A stretch of DNA of 43,602 nucleotides from Sulfurimonas sp. GTDB lineage: Bacteria > Campylobacterota > Campylobacteria > Campylobacterales > Sulfurimonadaceae. Positions 1-9,542 of the stretch are shown here, one piece after another. Below the pieces are notes generated by a model, which worked only from the letters and a program-made list of their open reading frames with translations, did not search any database and was not told the origin of the DNA. Made by a program: the position numbers and the translations under genes. The stretch covers positions 1 through 43,602 of the forward strand of contig DAIDMU010000091.1 of NCBI GenBank assembly GCA_027448805.1, in the 5' to 3' direction. Position 1 is the first letter of the stretch. Each line of letters starts with the position of its first letter.

Positions 1-1
1 C

Positions 2-760
2 GAGTCGGTGGAGCGGGCTTTAGCAGGACTTGCTAAAAAATCTCGCCGTATTAATCCCAAAGAGAAAAAAATTGTAGCGTATCATGAGAGCGGACATGCA
101 CTTTTAGCTGAGACAACCAAGGGCGCTAAAAAAGTTTCAAAAGTTTCCATTGTTTCTCGTGGTTTGGCAGCTTTGGGCTATACTCTCAATGCACCTGAGG
201 AAAATAAGTTTATGATGCAGCGTCATGAGCTTTGGGCAGAAGTAGATGTTCTTCTCGGAGGACGTGCGGCTGAAGAGGTGTTTATAGGTGAAATCTCAAC
301 AGGTGCCGGAAATGATTTGGAGCGCGCTACTGATATTATTAAATCAATGGTTCAGACTTATGGAATGAGCGATGTAGCCGGACTTATGGTTTTAGAAAAA
401 AGCAGACACTCGTTTTTGGGCGGAATGGGTCAAACTACTAGAGAGTATAGCGACAAAATGGCGGAGAATATGGATGAATTTATTAAATCATCACTTCTCG
501 AAAGATATAAAAATGTTGTACAAAGACTTCAAGAGTATAAGCCTGCAATAGAGAGCATAGTGAAGCTTCTTTACAAAAAAGAGAATATAACCGGCGAAGA
601 AGTTAGAGATATTATTATTGCATTTGAAAAAGAGAACAACTTGGTCTCTAAGGTAAATATAGTTGTCGACGATATAGAAGAAGAGTTAAAAGCTGATGCT
701 AAGATGGCAGAGGGTGACAAAAATACAAAGCAGAATAAAGAGGAATCAGATGAAAACTAA
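2..760 (+). CDS. ftsH: ATP-dependent zinc metalloprotease FtsH, C-terminal part (5' truncated by window)
   Basis: Frame open from the window start; contains the HESGH zinc-protease motif (VAYHESGHALL) and the typical FtsH peptidase region (GGRAAEEVFIGEISTGAGNDLERAT). Confidence 0.96.
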   Translation, partial: ESVERALAGLAKKSRRINPKEKKIVAYHESGHALLAETTKGAKKVSKVSIVSRGLAALGYTLNAPEENKFMMQRHELWAEVDVLLGGRAAEEVFIGEISTGAGNDLERATDIIKSMVQTYGMSDVAGLMVLEKSRHSFLGGMGQTTREYSDKMAENMDEFIKSSLLERYKNVVQRLQEYKPAIESIVKLLYKKENITGEEVRDIIIAFEKENNLVSKVNIVVDDIEEELKADAKMAEGDKNTKQNKEESDEN

Positions 761-1403
761 TCTTTTACCGATTGCAAGAGAGGGTTGGAACTACCTGATT
801 GGCTCTATTGTTTTATTATTGGTTTTTGGATTTTTCAACTTTGAATTTTTACAGTTTTTGGCTTTTGCAGCAACACTGTTTTTCATCTTTGTGTTTAGAA
901 ATCCAGAGAGACAAAGTATGCTTTACCAAGAAAACAGCATAGTGAGTCCAGTTGATGGAACCGTCATCTCTATCGAAGAGCTGCACGACGAAGAAAACAG
1001 CGGCTACAAGGTAGAGATAGAGGGGAGTTACCTGAATGTATCTCTGCTAAGGGTTCCCTTTACATCAACATTGGAAAATATAGAGATACGAAGAGGTGCA
1101 AGACTCTCTGCGTTAAGTCCACTCTCAAAGAGTATCAATGAAAATGCAGAATTGATTTTTAGTGATACAAAATCATTAAATAAAATAAAAATTGTACATA
1201 AGCTAAAACAAAGTTTTGAAACTATTGATATTAGCATCATTAAAGCTCAAAATTTATTACAGGGCACAAGATACGGTCTTATGATAGACGGAGTAACAAC
1301 GATATATTTACCAAATAATTTTAGATTAAATGTCGGCATAGGCAGTGAGCTTGTAGCTTCTGAGACTCTGATCGGTTATTTTACAAGCGAGAGCAAGAAG
1401 TAA
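750..1403 (+). CDS. Phosphatidylserine decarboxylase-related protein (short type), probably catalytically degenerate
   Basis: FRNPERQ...SIVSPVDGTVISIEE and GTRYGLMIDGVTTIYLP resemble short-type PSD; ATG at 750 preceded by AGAGGAAT and overlapping the ftsH stop. Confidence 0.75.
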   Translation: MKTNLLPIAREGWNYLIGSIVLLLVFGFFNFEFLQFLAFAATLFFIFVFRNPERQSMLYQENSIVSPVDGTVISIEELHDEENSGYKVEIEGSYLNVSLLRVPFTSTLENIEIRRGARLSALSPLSKSINENAELIFSDTKSLNKIKIVHKLKQSFETIDISIIKAQNLLQGTRYGLMIDGVTTIYLPNNFRLNVGIGSELVASETLIGYFTSESKK

Positions 1404-1406
1404 ATT

Positions 1407-3746
1407 TCAGTTTTGAGGCTGACTTTTTTCGTGCATTAGTTTATCAACATCAATGCTAAAGTTGAAATATCCGGAATTAAAATTGTTTTTATTTATTTTA
1501 GAGAGCTGAACTACTGCGCCCTTGTTGTTTTTTGCCTCAAGATAGAGAAGACCAAGCGCATATCTGCTCTCTAAAAAATCAGGATTTTTCATCTTAGAGA
1601 GTTCTAAAAGAGCTATCGCATTGGCGTGGTGATTTGCCGCAGTAGAAGCAACGGCACCCAAAAACAGAGTTTGAGAATCTCTTACTTTTAGATTGTCAAT
1701 TAGATTGTTGTAGAGTGTATATGACTCCTCGTAAGCTCCGTCGTAGAGTGAGGCAAGTGCCAGTGCGCTTGTTAATTCATGCGTTTGAGCAGTTGTTGAT
1801 GCCAGAGCCTGCTTTAACTGCTCTCTTAGATAGTATAGTTTTCCTGTTATCAGATTTTGTTGAATATATAGATATCTTGTTATATGTGCGCCAAAATATA
1901 GATCGTTAAAATTAAATTTTTGTACTTTAAGATAGTTCATAACTTCGCTCGCATACTTTATTGGAATGTGTTTGTTGAAATGTGCATCTATGTACATCAT
2001 ATGGGGCACTATTTCATTAGGAAGCATGATAGTGAGTTTATTTGCTGATTTTTTTGCCGCCTCTACATTGTTTTGTTTTAGAGCTATTATTATATCTAGA
2101 GCCAAATAGAGAGGTCGCTGCTTATAATCTTTTTCAAGCCAGTCAGCTGCCGCCATAAAGTTATCTTCGCTAATCTGAAGAAGAGTTTTATAGAGCTCCA
2201 TATCTTCAGAAGACTTCTCCTGCGAGATGGCATCTTTAATAATCGATAACAACTTAGGGCTCTCTTTATTGATAAGCTGAGAACACATAACCGCATATAT
2301 TCCGGATGTATAATTTTTTGCATCAAGATTATAGGAACGTACAAAGTGCTTATGCGCATCAACCATATTTCCCATTTGTGCATATGTAAGAGCCAGATTG
2401 TAGTGCAGAATTGAGTGCTTAGGCTGAATCTCAACTAGTTGTTGCAATAACTCATTTGCTTCTCTTAGTTTAAATGAGAGTGCGTTTTTGATTGCTTTTA
2501 CGATTCCTATATTTACGCTTGAAGATGAAGAGCTTTTTTCCAAATACTCTTTTGCAGAATCTATATTGTCGATAAAAATATTTGCAGTTCCTTTTCGTAT
2601 ATAGTCTATTGTTTGATTTGCATTAAAAATTTTATACGGTGAAAAGTAGAATATTTTTTGATAATTTATCTCTTTTGAGCTGCTGATAACATTTCTGTAT
2701 CGTTTTTGAGCACGCTCTGAATCAAAGAGAGAATCTTTTAGTTCTACGGTAATAGGATAAGGTTTATAAACCTCTTCCCCAAAGAGATCCGTTACATTCT
2801 CTATCTCCTTTGCTGCTTCTTGAATTTGACCGGCTTTTAGATTTATATATCCAATTGCAAGCTGGGCTTCCATAGGTTTAATGCCGCTTTTAATTGAGTC
2901 CCGTAAATGCTCTTTTGCCAGCGTTAAATCTCCGACTCTTGCGTAAAGCAATCCCAAGCTAAAACTGTTTGCAGGGGATTCATTTTTTACAAGGCTCTCT
3001 ATAGCCTTTTGATCATTATCAAAAAGAGCATTTATTTTTGAATTTAAGTTGTTTTGTACGTTTGCGTACTCATCAGTAGTTGGATTTTTAAGAGCGCTAA
3101 GAGCTTCAAGATAGTTGCCGTTGTAGTAGTTAATAAGCGTGTAGTAGTAAGAGTAGAGCGGCGACTGCCTTTCTTGCGGAAGATAAGCATAAGCCAAATC
3201 AATATAGTATTTAAAACTTTTTTCGTTTCCTAGGTAGAGTGAGCAGACAGCTGCATTAATAGCGCTTACACATCTTTTTTCATTATTTTGTATCGCTTTT
3301 TGAAAGGTGCTCAAAGCTGTTTCATACTGGGCATCTTTAAGTTGTGCAACACCGAGGTTATATGCTGATACGGCTTCACTGTAGTGTGCTATCTTCTCAT
3401 ACAGAGTCAGAGCCTCACTTTTAGAGCCGGTTGAGTAGAGATAGTCGGCTTTAGCTATCATATTTTCTATTTTGCTGGGTTCCACCGGCTCTAGAGGCTC
3501 CTTTTCCAACTTCTCTTGTGCATCATCCATGGAGATTTCAGCAGGCTTTTTCGGTGATTTAAGAAGCAGAACTGAGGCAACTGTTATTATTAAGAGAGCT
3601 GCGACACCAACCCCAATAAACAGCAGCTTTTTTTTATTTTTAGACGACGAGCCTTCGTCCGTTGCCGGCTTGCCCGAAGAGGCACTATCATAGGCAGCGT
3701 CACTGTCTTCAATAATTATTATCTCTTCTTCTAATCCATCTGCCAT
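1407..3746 (-). CDS. TPR-repeat protein with a single N-terminal transmembrane segment
   Basis: 779 aa; acidic N-terminus, TM segment LLFIGVGVAALLIITVASVLLL, many TPR-like helices (e.g. HSILHYNLALTYAQMGNMVDAHKHF). Confidence 0.8.
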   Translation of the reverse strand: MADGLEEEIIIIEDSDAAYDSASSGKPATDEGSSSKNKKKLLFIGVGVAALLIITVASVLLLKSPKKPAEISMDDAQEKLEKEPLEPVEPSKIENMIAKADYLYSTGSKSEALTLYEKIAHYSEAVSAYNLGVAQLKDAQYETALSTFQKAIQNNEKRCVSAINAAVCSLYLGNEKSFKYYIDLAYAYLPQERQSPLYSYYYTLINYYNGNYLEALSALKNPTTDEYANVQNNLNSKINALFDNDQKAIESLVKNESPANSFSLGLLYARVGDLTLAKEHLRDSIKSGIKPMEAQLAIGYINLKAGQIQEAAKEIENVTDLFGEEVYKPYPITVELKDSLFDSERAQKRYRNVISSSKEINYQKIFYFSPYKIFNANQTIDYIRKGTANIFIDNIDSAKEYLEKSSSSSSVNIGIVKAIKNALSFKLREANELLQQLVEIQPKHSILHYNLALTYAQMGNMVDAHKHFVRSYNLDAKNYTSGIYAVMCSQLINKESPKLLSIIKDAISQEKSSEDMELYKTLLQISEDNFMAAADWLEKDYKQRPLYLALDIIIALKQNNVEAAKKSANKLTIMLPNEIVPHMMYIDAHFNKHIPIKYASEVMNYLKVQKFNFNDLYFGAHITRYLYIQQNLITGKLYYLREQLKQALASTTAQTHELTSALALASLYDGAYEESYTLYNNLIDNLKVRDSQTLFLGAVASTAANHHANAIALLELSKMKNPDFLESRYALGLLYLEAKNNKGAVVQLSKINKNNFNSGYFNFSIDVDKLMHEKSQPQN

Positions 3747-3796
3747 TATTTGCCTTGTTATTGTTTCCTACTTAAAGCAAAAAAGGTACCATAAAA

Positions 3797-5044
3797 TTAG
3801 TTTATGTAGGGCTCAAGCGCCTTTGGAATCGTGATAGTTCCATCTTCGTTTTGGAAATTTTCCATAATTGCCACCATTGTTCTGCCAACAGCCAAAGAAG
3901 AGCCGTTGAGCGTATGAACAAAAGAGTTTTTATCTCCGTCTTTGTATCTTATTTTTGCACGCCTTGCCTGAAACTCTCTGGTGTTAGAGACTGAACTTAT
4001 TTCTCTGTAGCTATTTTGTCCAGGCAGCCACACTTCCAAATCAACTGTTTTTGCTGCACCAAAACCTAAATCTCCGGCACAAAGAGTTACAAGGCGGTGA
4101 GGAAGCTCAAGCGCGCTTAGCAAATCAGAAGCAGTTTGAACCATCTCATCAAAAATCTTATCGCTGTCTTCTGGTTTTGTTATGCTTACAAGCTCGACTT
4201 TGTGAAATTGATGCTGGCGTATCATACCTCTTGTATCTCTTCCTGCGGCACCTGCCTCTTTTCTAAAGCATGATGTATATGCCGTCATTTTTATCGGCAA
4301 CTGAGAAGGAGCTAAAATCTCATCTTGGTAGAGGTTTGTAACAGGAACTTCCGCGGTCGGGATTAGGAAAAGCTCTTGGTCTTGCACTTTGTATAAATCA
4401 TCTTCAAATTTTGGAAGCTGTCCTGTTCCTTCTAACGCTGCTCTGTTTACAAGAGATGGCACGCTTACCTCTTCAAAACCTCTTTTTGAGTTGAAATTCA
4501 GCATAAAGTTAATAAGTGCGCGTTCGAGTTTTGCACCCATTCCAAAAGAGACGCTAAAGCGGCTGGTTGCCAGTTTTACGCCTCTCTCAAAATCTATCCA
4601 TCCGTTTTTCTCAGCCAACTCCCAGTGCTCTTTTGGAGTAAAGCCAAACTCTCTTGGATTTAAAACTTTTTTAATCTCTACATTTTCGCTCTCATCTGCA
4701 CCGTCCGGAACATCATCGTCTGGTATGTTTGGAATAGACATAGCAATGGACTCTAACTCCTCTTGCTTTACTCTTTGAATCTCTAGCGCTTCTGCTATTT
4801 TTATCTTGTTGGCATCAACTTTTGCTTTTAGTTCGTTTACGTCTCTACCCTCTTTTTTGTAAATACCGAACTCTTTGCTCATCGCATTTTGTGCTGCTTG
4901 AAGAGTCTCGTAATCAGCTTTTGCTGCCTTTAGTTCTTCATTTTTTTTCTTCAATTCATCAAGAAGTTTAACATCCACGCCTTTGCGCATAAGTTTTGCG
5001 CTAACGCCCCCAAAATCTTTTTGCAGTAATTTTAAATCAATCAT
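3797..5044 (-). CDS. serS: Seryl-tRNA synthetase
   Basis: N-terminal coiled-coil, class II motifs ([47 protein letters not shown]). Confidence 0.97.
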   Translation of the reverse strand: MIDLKLLQKDFGGVSAKLMRKGVDVKLLDELKKKNEELKAAKADYETLQAAQNAMSKEFGIYKKEGRDVNELKAKVDANKIKIAEALEIQRVKQEELESIAMSIPNIPDDDVPDGADESENVEIKKVLNPREFGFTPKEHWELAEKNGWIDFERGVKLATSRFSVSFGMGAKLERALINFMLNFNSKRGFEEVSVPSLVNRAALEGTGQLPKFEDDLYKVQDQELFLIPTAEVPVTNLYQDEILAPSQLPIKMTAYTSCFRKEAGAAGRDTRGMIRQHQFHKVELVSITKPEDSDKIFDEMVQTASDLLSALELPHRLVTLCAGDLGFGAAKTVDLEVWLPGQNSYREISSVSNTREFQARRAKIRYKDGDKNSFVHTLNGSSLAVGRTMVAIMENFQNEDGTITIPKALEPYIN

Positions 5045-5112
5045 AGTTATCCTAAAAAATAAGTGGTGAAATTATATCAAAATAAACTATTTAAGCATAT
5101 TATGGTGGAGGT

Positions 5113-7596
5113 ATGATAGAATACAGCTTTTTAAGAGACATTTTGCACTGGAGATTGATTTATAACATGCAATTACCCTTTAACAGTAGAATAATCCTTG
5201 ATGCGTTAGAACAAAATATTTTTATAAAAGACTTGAATCATCTATTTCTTTTCGTTAACAAATCATGTGCTGATTTAATGGGTGCAAAAGATTCACAAAT
5301 TATAGGAAAGAGCGACTTTGATTTTTTTCCAAAAGAGATAGCTCAAAAATACAGAGATGATGATATATTTATTTTGGAAAGCAAAAAAACAATAGACGTA
5401 GAAGAGAGCATAGTATCTAACGGACAAACAAGAGTAATACGAACAATTAAAAAACCTCTCTATATAGGCGGAGAAGTAGTTGCAATTTTGGGAATTTTTT
5501 GGGATATAACAAATGAAAAAGAGGAAGAGCTCTACTATAAAAAACTACAATCCGGTCTTATGCAGGCCCAAGCTCTTGCTCATATCGGGCACTGGGAGCT
5601 TGATCTAATCAAGAACAGTCTCTACTGGTCTGATGAGGTTTATCGCATATTTGGTTTAGAGCCGCAGGAGTTTAGCGCAACCTATGAATCGTTTTTAAAG
5701 TATGTGCATCCAGAGGATGTTGATATGGTAAATAATATTTACATGTCATCTCTCAGGGAGAAGCATGGCTATTACGTCGAGCATCGTATTGTTCGTGAAA
5801 ATGGCAAAATTGGGTTTGTTGAAGAGAGATGTGAGCATGAGTTTGACAGTAGTGGAAACCCTATAAAATCAATAGGCACCGTTCATGATATAACAAGACG
5901 AAAAAACGCTGAAAATGAGCTTATACTGGCTTCTGCTGTTTTTGAAAAGATGAATGACGGTGTTCTTATTACCGATGAGAAGCAGCAAATAGTTACCATA
6001 AACAGCGCATACATGGAGATATCAGGTTATTCTATTGAAGAGATTAGGGGAAAAACGCCAAATACATTTAGTTCAGGCTGGCATGACAAAGCTTTTTATC
6101 AAAACATGTGGAGTGAACTCAATCAAAATGGCCAGTGGAACGGGGAGATAATTGACCGCAGAAAAAACGGCGAGTTATACACTGCTGAACTTACTATTAT
6201 CGCCATGCACAACAAAGACGGCAAATTGACAAACTATATCTCCATAGTCAATGATATAAGCGAGAAGAAACAAAAAGAGAGTTTGATTCATAATCTCGCC
6301 TATTTTGACGCGCTTACAAGTCTTCCAAACAGGGTTTTGTTTCAAGAACGCGTTATGAATAAGATACCGGCACTGCATAGAAACTCAAAAAAAATGGCGC
6401 TCTTTTTTATAGATATGGATAATTTTAAAAATATAAATGACACATTTGGGCACTTTACAGGAGATAAGTTTTTGATTGAAGTGGCAAAATCGATTAAAGA
6501 TATTCTTCGCGAACAAGATACTTTAGCTCGGCTTGGCGGTGACGAGTTTACGGTAATACTTGAAGATGCGGAATCCGTTTTAGACATAGCTTTTGTAGCA
6601 GAGAAAATAATTGAGAGGTTTAAAGCACCGATAATAATAGACGGCAGAGAGTTTTATACCGGAGCAAGTATCGGTATTAGCATCTATCCCGATGACGGAA
6701 CAACTTATGAAGAGCTTGTTAAAGCTGCCGATACCGCAATGTATCAGGTAAAGGAGAGCGGAAAAAACAGTTATCAATTTTTTACACAATCAATGAATGA
6801 GAAGATAACAGAGCGCTCGCTTATAGAGAACGATTTGCGCAGCGCTATTAATAAACATGAGCTATTTTTAGAGTATCAGCCAAAAATAAATCTGGAAACA
6901 AAGAGTGTATATGGGATGGAGGCGCTGATTCGCTGGAACCATCCAGGGGTAGGTCTCATACGGCCCGACAAGTTTATCGGCATATCCGAAGAGACGGGAC
7001 AGATATCGCAGATAGGTTTATGGGTGGCGAAACAGGCGATTAGCGATGCAAAAGCACTTCATGATGAGGGAAATAGACTAATCATATCAATAAATGTATC
7101 AAGCAAGCAATTAAATGATGACGCTTTTATCAACGATATTTGTGCCATTGCTGATGATATTGGGCTCGATAAAAGTTATATTGAGTTAGAGATTACGGAG
7201 AGCCATATCATGAAAAATGTTGACAAATCGCTCTCTATTTTAAATGCACTGTACAAAAGAGGTTTTAAACTCTCTATTGATGATTTTGGAACTGGCTACT
7301 CCTCTCTTAGTTATCTGAAGAAATTGCCGGTGCAAACGATTAAAATTGACCGCAGTTTTGTGCTTGATATTGACAAAGATGAGGATGACCGCTCAATTGT
7401 TGCGGCAATAATTGCAATGGCAAGATCCCTTGGCAAGGACGTTGTTGCAGAGGGTTCAGAGACTGATGGGCATATTGACGCACTTAAATTTTTGCACTGC
7501 TATAAGATTCAGGGATACTACTTTAGCAAGCCTCTAAAAATAGAGAAGTTTAGAGAGTTTATTAGAGATTTTAAGGGCGAGGGCAAATCAGTTTAA
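5113..7596 (+). CDS. PAS-PAS-PAS-GGDEF-EAL c-di-GMP signalling protein
   Basis: Three PAS-like regions; RLGGDEF with RxxD I-site (REQD); EALIRWN, DDFGTGYSSL and KIDRSFV EAL motifs. GGAGG immediately upstream of the ATG. Confidence 0.93.
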   Translation: MIEYSFLRDILHWRLIYNMQLPFNSRIILDALEQNIFIKDLNHLFLFVNKSCADLMGAKDSQIIGKSDFDFFPKEIAQKYRDDDIFILESKKTIDVEESIVSNGQTRVIRTIKKPLYIGGEVVAILGIFWDITNEKEEELYYKKLQSGLMQAQALAHIGHWELDLIKNSLYWSDEVYRIFGLEPQEFSATYESFLKYVHPEDVDMVNNIYMSSLREKHGYYVEHRIVRENGKIGFVEERCEHEFDSSGNPIKSIGTVHDITRRKNAENELILASAVFEKMNDGVLITDEKQQIVTINSAYMEISGYSIEEIRGKTPNTFSSGWHDKAFYQNMWSELNQNGQWNGEIIDRRKNGELYTAELTIIAMHNKDGKLTNYISIVNDISEKKQKESLIHNLAYFDALTSLPNRVLFQERVMNKIPALHRNSKKMALFFIDMDNFKNINDTFGHFTGDKFLIEVAKSIKDILREQDTLARLGGDEFTVILEDAESVLDIAFVAEKIIERFKAPIIIDGREFYTGASIGISIYPDDGTTYEELVKAADTAMYQVKESGKNSYQFFTQSMNEKITERSLIENDLRSAINKHELFLEYQPKINLETKSVYGMEALIRWNHPGVGLIRPDKFIGISEETGQISQIGLWVAKQAISDAKALHDEGNRLIISINVSSKQLNDDAFINDICAIADDIGLDKSYIELEITESHIMKNVDKSLSILNALYKRGFKLSIDDFGTGYSSLSYLKKLPVQTIKIDRSFVLDIDKDEDDRSIVAAIIAMARSLGKDVVAEGSETDGHIDALKFLHCYKIQGYYFSKPLKIEKFREFIRDFKGEGKSV

Positions 7597-7600
7597 GCTA

Positions 7601-8512
7601 TTATGACAGTATATCTTTAGCCAATCCAAACTGATTCGCAGTCATTAGATGAATTTTTGGATGCAGCGCTTTTAACTCCAAAAATAGATTTTTGCTAAGT
7701 TCAAATCCAACTCTGTACTCCTCTTCTGCTCCTTTTTCATTTGCAGCTCTTAGGGCTTCTATCCACTCTTCAGGCACATTTATCCCAGGAACATGCGCGG
7801 AGAGAAACTGTGCAGTTCTTAGTTTAGTAATTGGGAAAATGCCAAGTATAAGCTCTGCGCTTTTGTTCTCGCTCTGGCACTCTTGGTTTGCAGACTCTTT
7901 AAGCTCAAGGAGGAGTTTTGCGCTCTGGAGGTCATAAACAGGCTGAGTTATAATCCCAAGCGCCCCATGTTTTATCTTCTTTAGCATCTTTTTTTGGAGA
8001 GTTCTTGGATTTTTTGCATAAGAGTTTACAACGGCAAAAGGGTATATCTCTTTTGGTTTATGCGCAAGAGGCTTGCCTGCATAGTCAATGCCGCTGTTAA
8101 AACAGGAGATAATGTCCAGCAAAAGAGAGCTGTATGACTCAAAAACTCCTTTTGTATGAGGCTGGTCGGATATTGTTGCCGGGTCGCCCGTTAGTGCAAG
8201 TATTGCTCGAATATCTGCCTCGTTTGCCCCTAGAAGGTCTGATTGCAGGGCGATTTTGTTTCTATCGCGCATACTCATAGTTGCGATTACCGGTTTGTTA
8301 AATCTATCTTGGAGCATTTTTGCCGCAAAGAGAGAGTTATATTTTAGCTTTGCAAGAGGGTTGTCGGTGGTTGTAAAACCGTCTACCAGTTTATCAAGTC
8401 CAAGCTCGGCAATAGTCTCAAGTATAGGAGAAAATATCGGAGAGTGAGACGGCGTTGTCTCCAGTGTAATATATGTATCGTTCTTTAGTTTATTTATCAG
8501 TTCATCAAACAA
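7601..8512 (-). CDS. metF: Methylenetetrahydrofolate reductase family protein
   Basis: ITLETTPSHSP..., ALTGDPA, GALGIITQPVYD, LGIFPI; TTG start at 8512 with AGGAT upstream. Confidence 0.85.
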   Translation of the reverse strand: MFDELINKLKNDTYITLETTPSHSPIFSPILETIAELGLDKLVDGFTTTDNPLAKLKYNSLFAAKMLQDRFNKPVIATMSMRDRNKIALQSDLLGANEADIRAILALTGDPATISDQPHTKGVFESYSSLLLDIISCFNSGIDYAGKPLAHKPKEIYPFAVVNSYAKNPRTLQKKMLKKIKHGALGIITQPVYDLQSAKLLLELKESANQECQSENKSAELILGIFPITKLRTAQFLSAHVPGINVPEEWIEALRAANEKGAEEEYRVGFELSKNLFLELKALHPKIHLMTANQFGLAKDILS

Positions 8513-8566
8513 AAAGCATCCTAAATGGGTATAATTGCATAATTATAACAGATAGGGAACGAATAT

Positions 8567-9190
8567 ATGTTGAAATTGGCCGTTTTTGATTTTGATTCTA
8601 CGCTTATGGACGGCGAGACAATAGATTTTTTTGCCGAAGAGCTTGGTCTTGGAGAGCAGGTTAGTAAAATCACTGAAGCTGCAATGAGCGGAGAGCTTGA
8701 TTTTTTTGAGTCGCTTCAGCAGAGAGTGGGACTTTTAAAAGGTCTTGAGTACAGCGTAGTTGAAAGAATTAGCAAAAATTTGCCATATATGAAGGGTGCC
8801 AAGGAGACAATCGCAGAGCTAAAGAGCAGGGGTATGAAAGTAGTCTGTTTTAGCGGCGGTTTTAGAAGTGCCACAGGACACGCAAAAAATATTTTGGGTT
8901 ATGATGCAGATTTCTCAAATGTGCTGCACCACAAAAATCAGATACTTACCGGCCTTGTCGGCGGAGATATGATGTTTAACTACTCCAAAGGCGACATGTT
9001 AGTTCGTTTGCAGGGTCTGCTTGGTGTATGTGAAAATGAGACGTTGGTGTGCGGAGACGGGGCAAATGACCTCTCAATGTTTGCTCACGCTGGGACAAGA
9101 GTTGCTTTTTGCGCAAGAGAAATTTTACGCAAAGAAGCAAATATAGTAATTGAGACAAAAGACTTAACACAAATATTAGGAAAAATTTAA
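8567..9190 (+). CDS. serB: Phosphoserine phosphatase (HAD superfamily)
   Basis: DFDSTLMDGE motif I, GGF motif, GDGANDLSMFAHAG motif IV. Confidence 0.92.
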   Translation: MLKLAVFDFDSTLMDGETIDFFAEELGLGEQVSKITEAAMSGELDFFESLQQRVGLLKGLEYSVVERISKNLPYMKGAKETIAELKSRGMKVVCFSGGFRSATGHAKNILGYDADFSNVLHHKNQILTGLVGGDMMFNYSKGDMLVRLQGLLGVCENETLVCGDGANDLSMFAHAGTRVAFCAREILRKEANIVIETKDLTQILGKI

Positions 9191-9513
9191 TGTTAGAAAA
9201 CAGTATCTGGAGACAGTATAACAGCGAGAATAGTTTTAGAAGCTTATTGGCTAAATTTTGTAAATTAAACGAGATTGATCTTATAGAAGATGACAAAGCT
9301 TTATATAATGCGCTTAAGACGAAATTGACAAAAAGAGAGCTAAAGCTTTTTGCAATGGATAGTGCAAATTTGGGCGATGAAAAAATAAAATCTGAATTTT
9401 CATGCAATGATGAAGAGCTGGAAAAAGCTAAATTTAAACTCTACAAAAAGCTAAAGCAGGACAAAGTCCGTTTGAGTTTTAGAGAAGGAAATACAGAAGA
9501 TTTTACCGACTAA
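9190..9513 (+). CDS. Conserved hypothetical small protein, coupled to serB
   Basis: ATG overlaps the serB stop region; 107 aa, no recognised domain. Confidence 0.65.
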   Translation: MLENSIWRQYNSENSFRSLLAKFCKLNEIDLIEDDKALYNALKTKLTKRELKLFAMDSANLGDEKIKSEFSCNDEELEKAKFKLYKKLKQDKVRLSFREGNTEDFTD

Positions 9514-9542
9514 AACGGACGTGTTTGTTTTAGTGTGTAACA

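Noticed and set aside
8976-9407. 143-aa minus-strand ORF over serB and the next gene
   Set aside because: Covers two genes with better coding evidence; no Shine-Dalgarno or family match.
9466-9520. 8-bp inverted repeat GTCCGTTT / AAACGGAC
   Set aside because: 39-nt loop, and the first arm lies inside coding sequence; probably chance.
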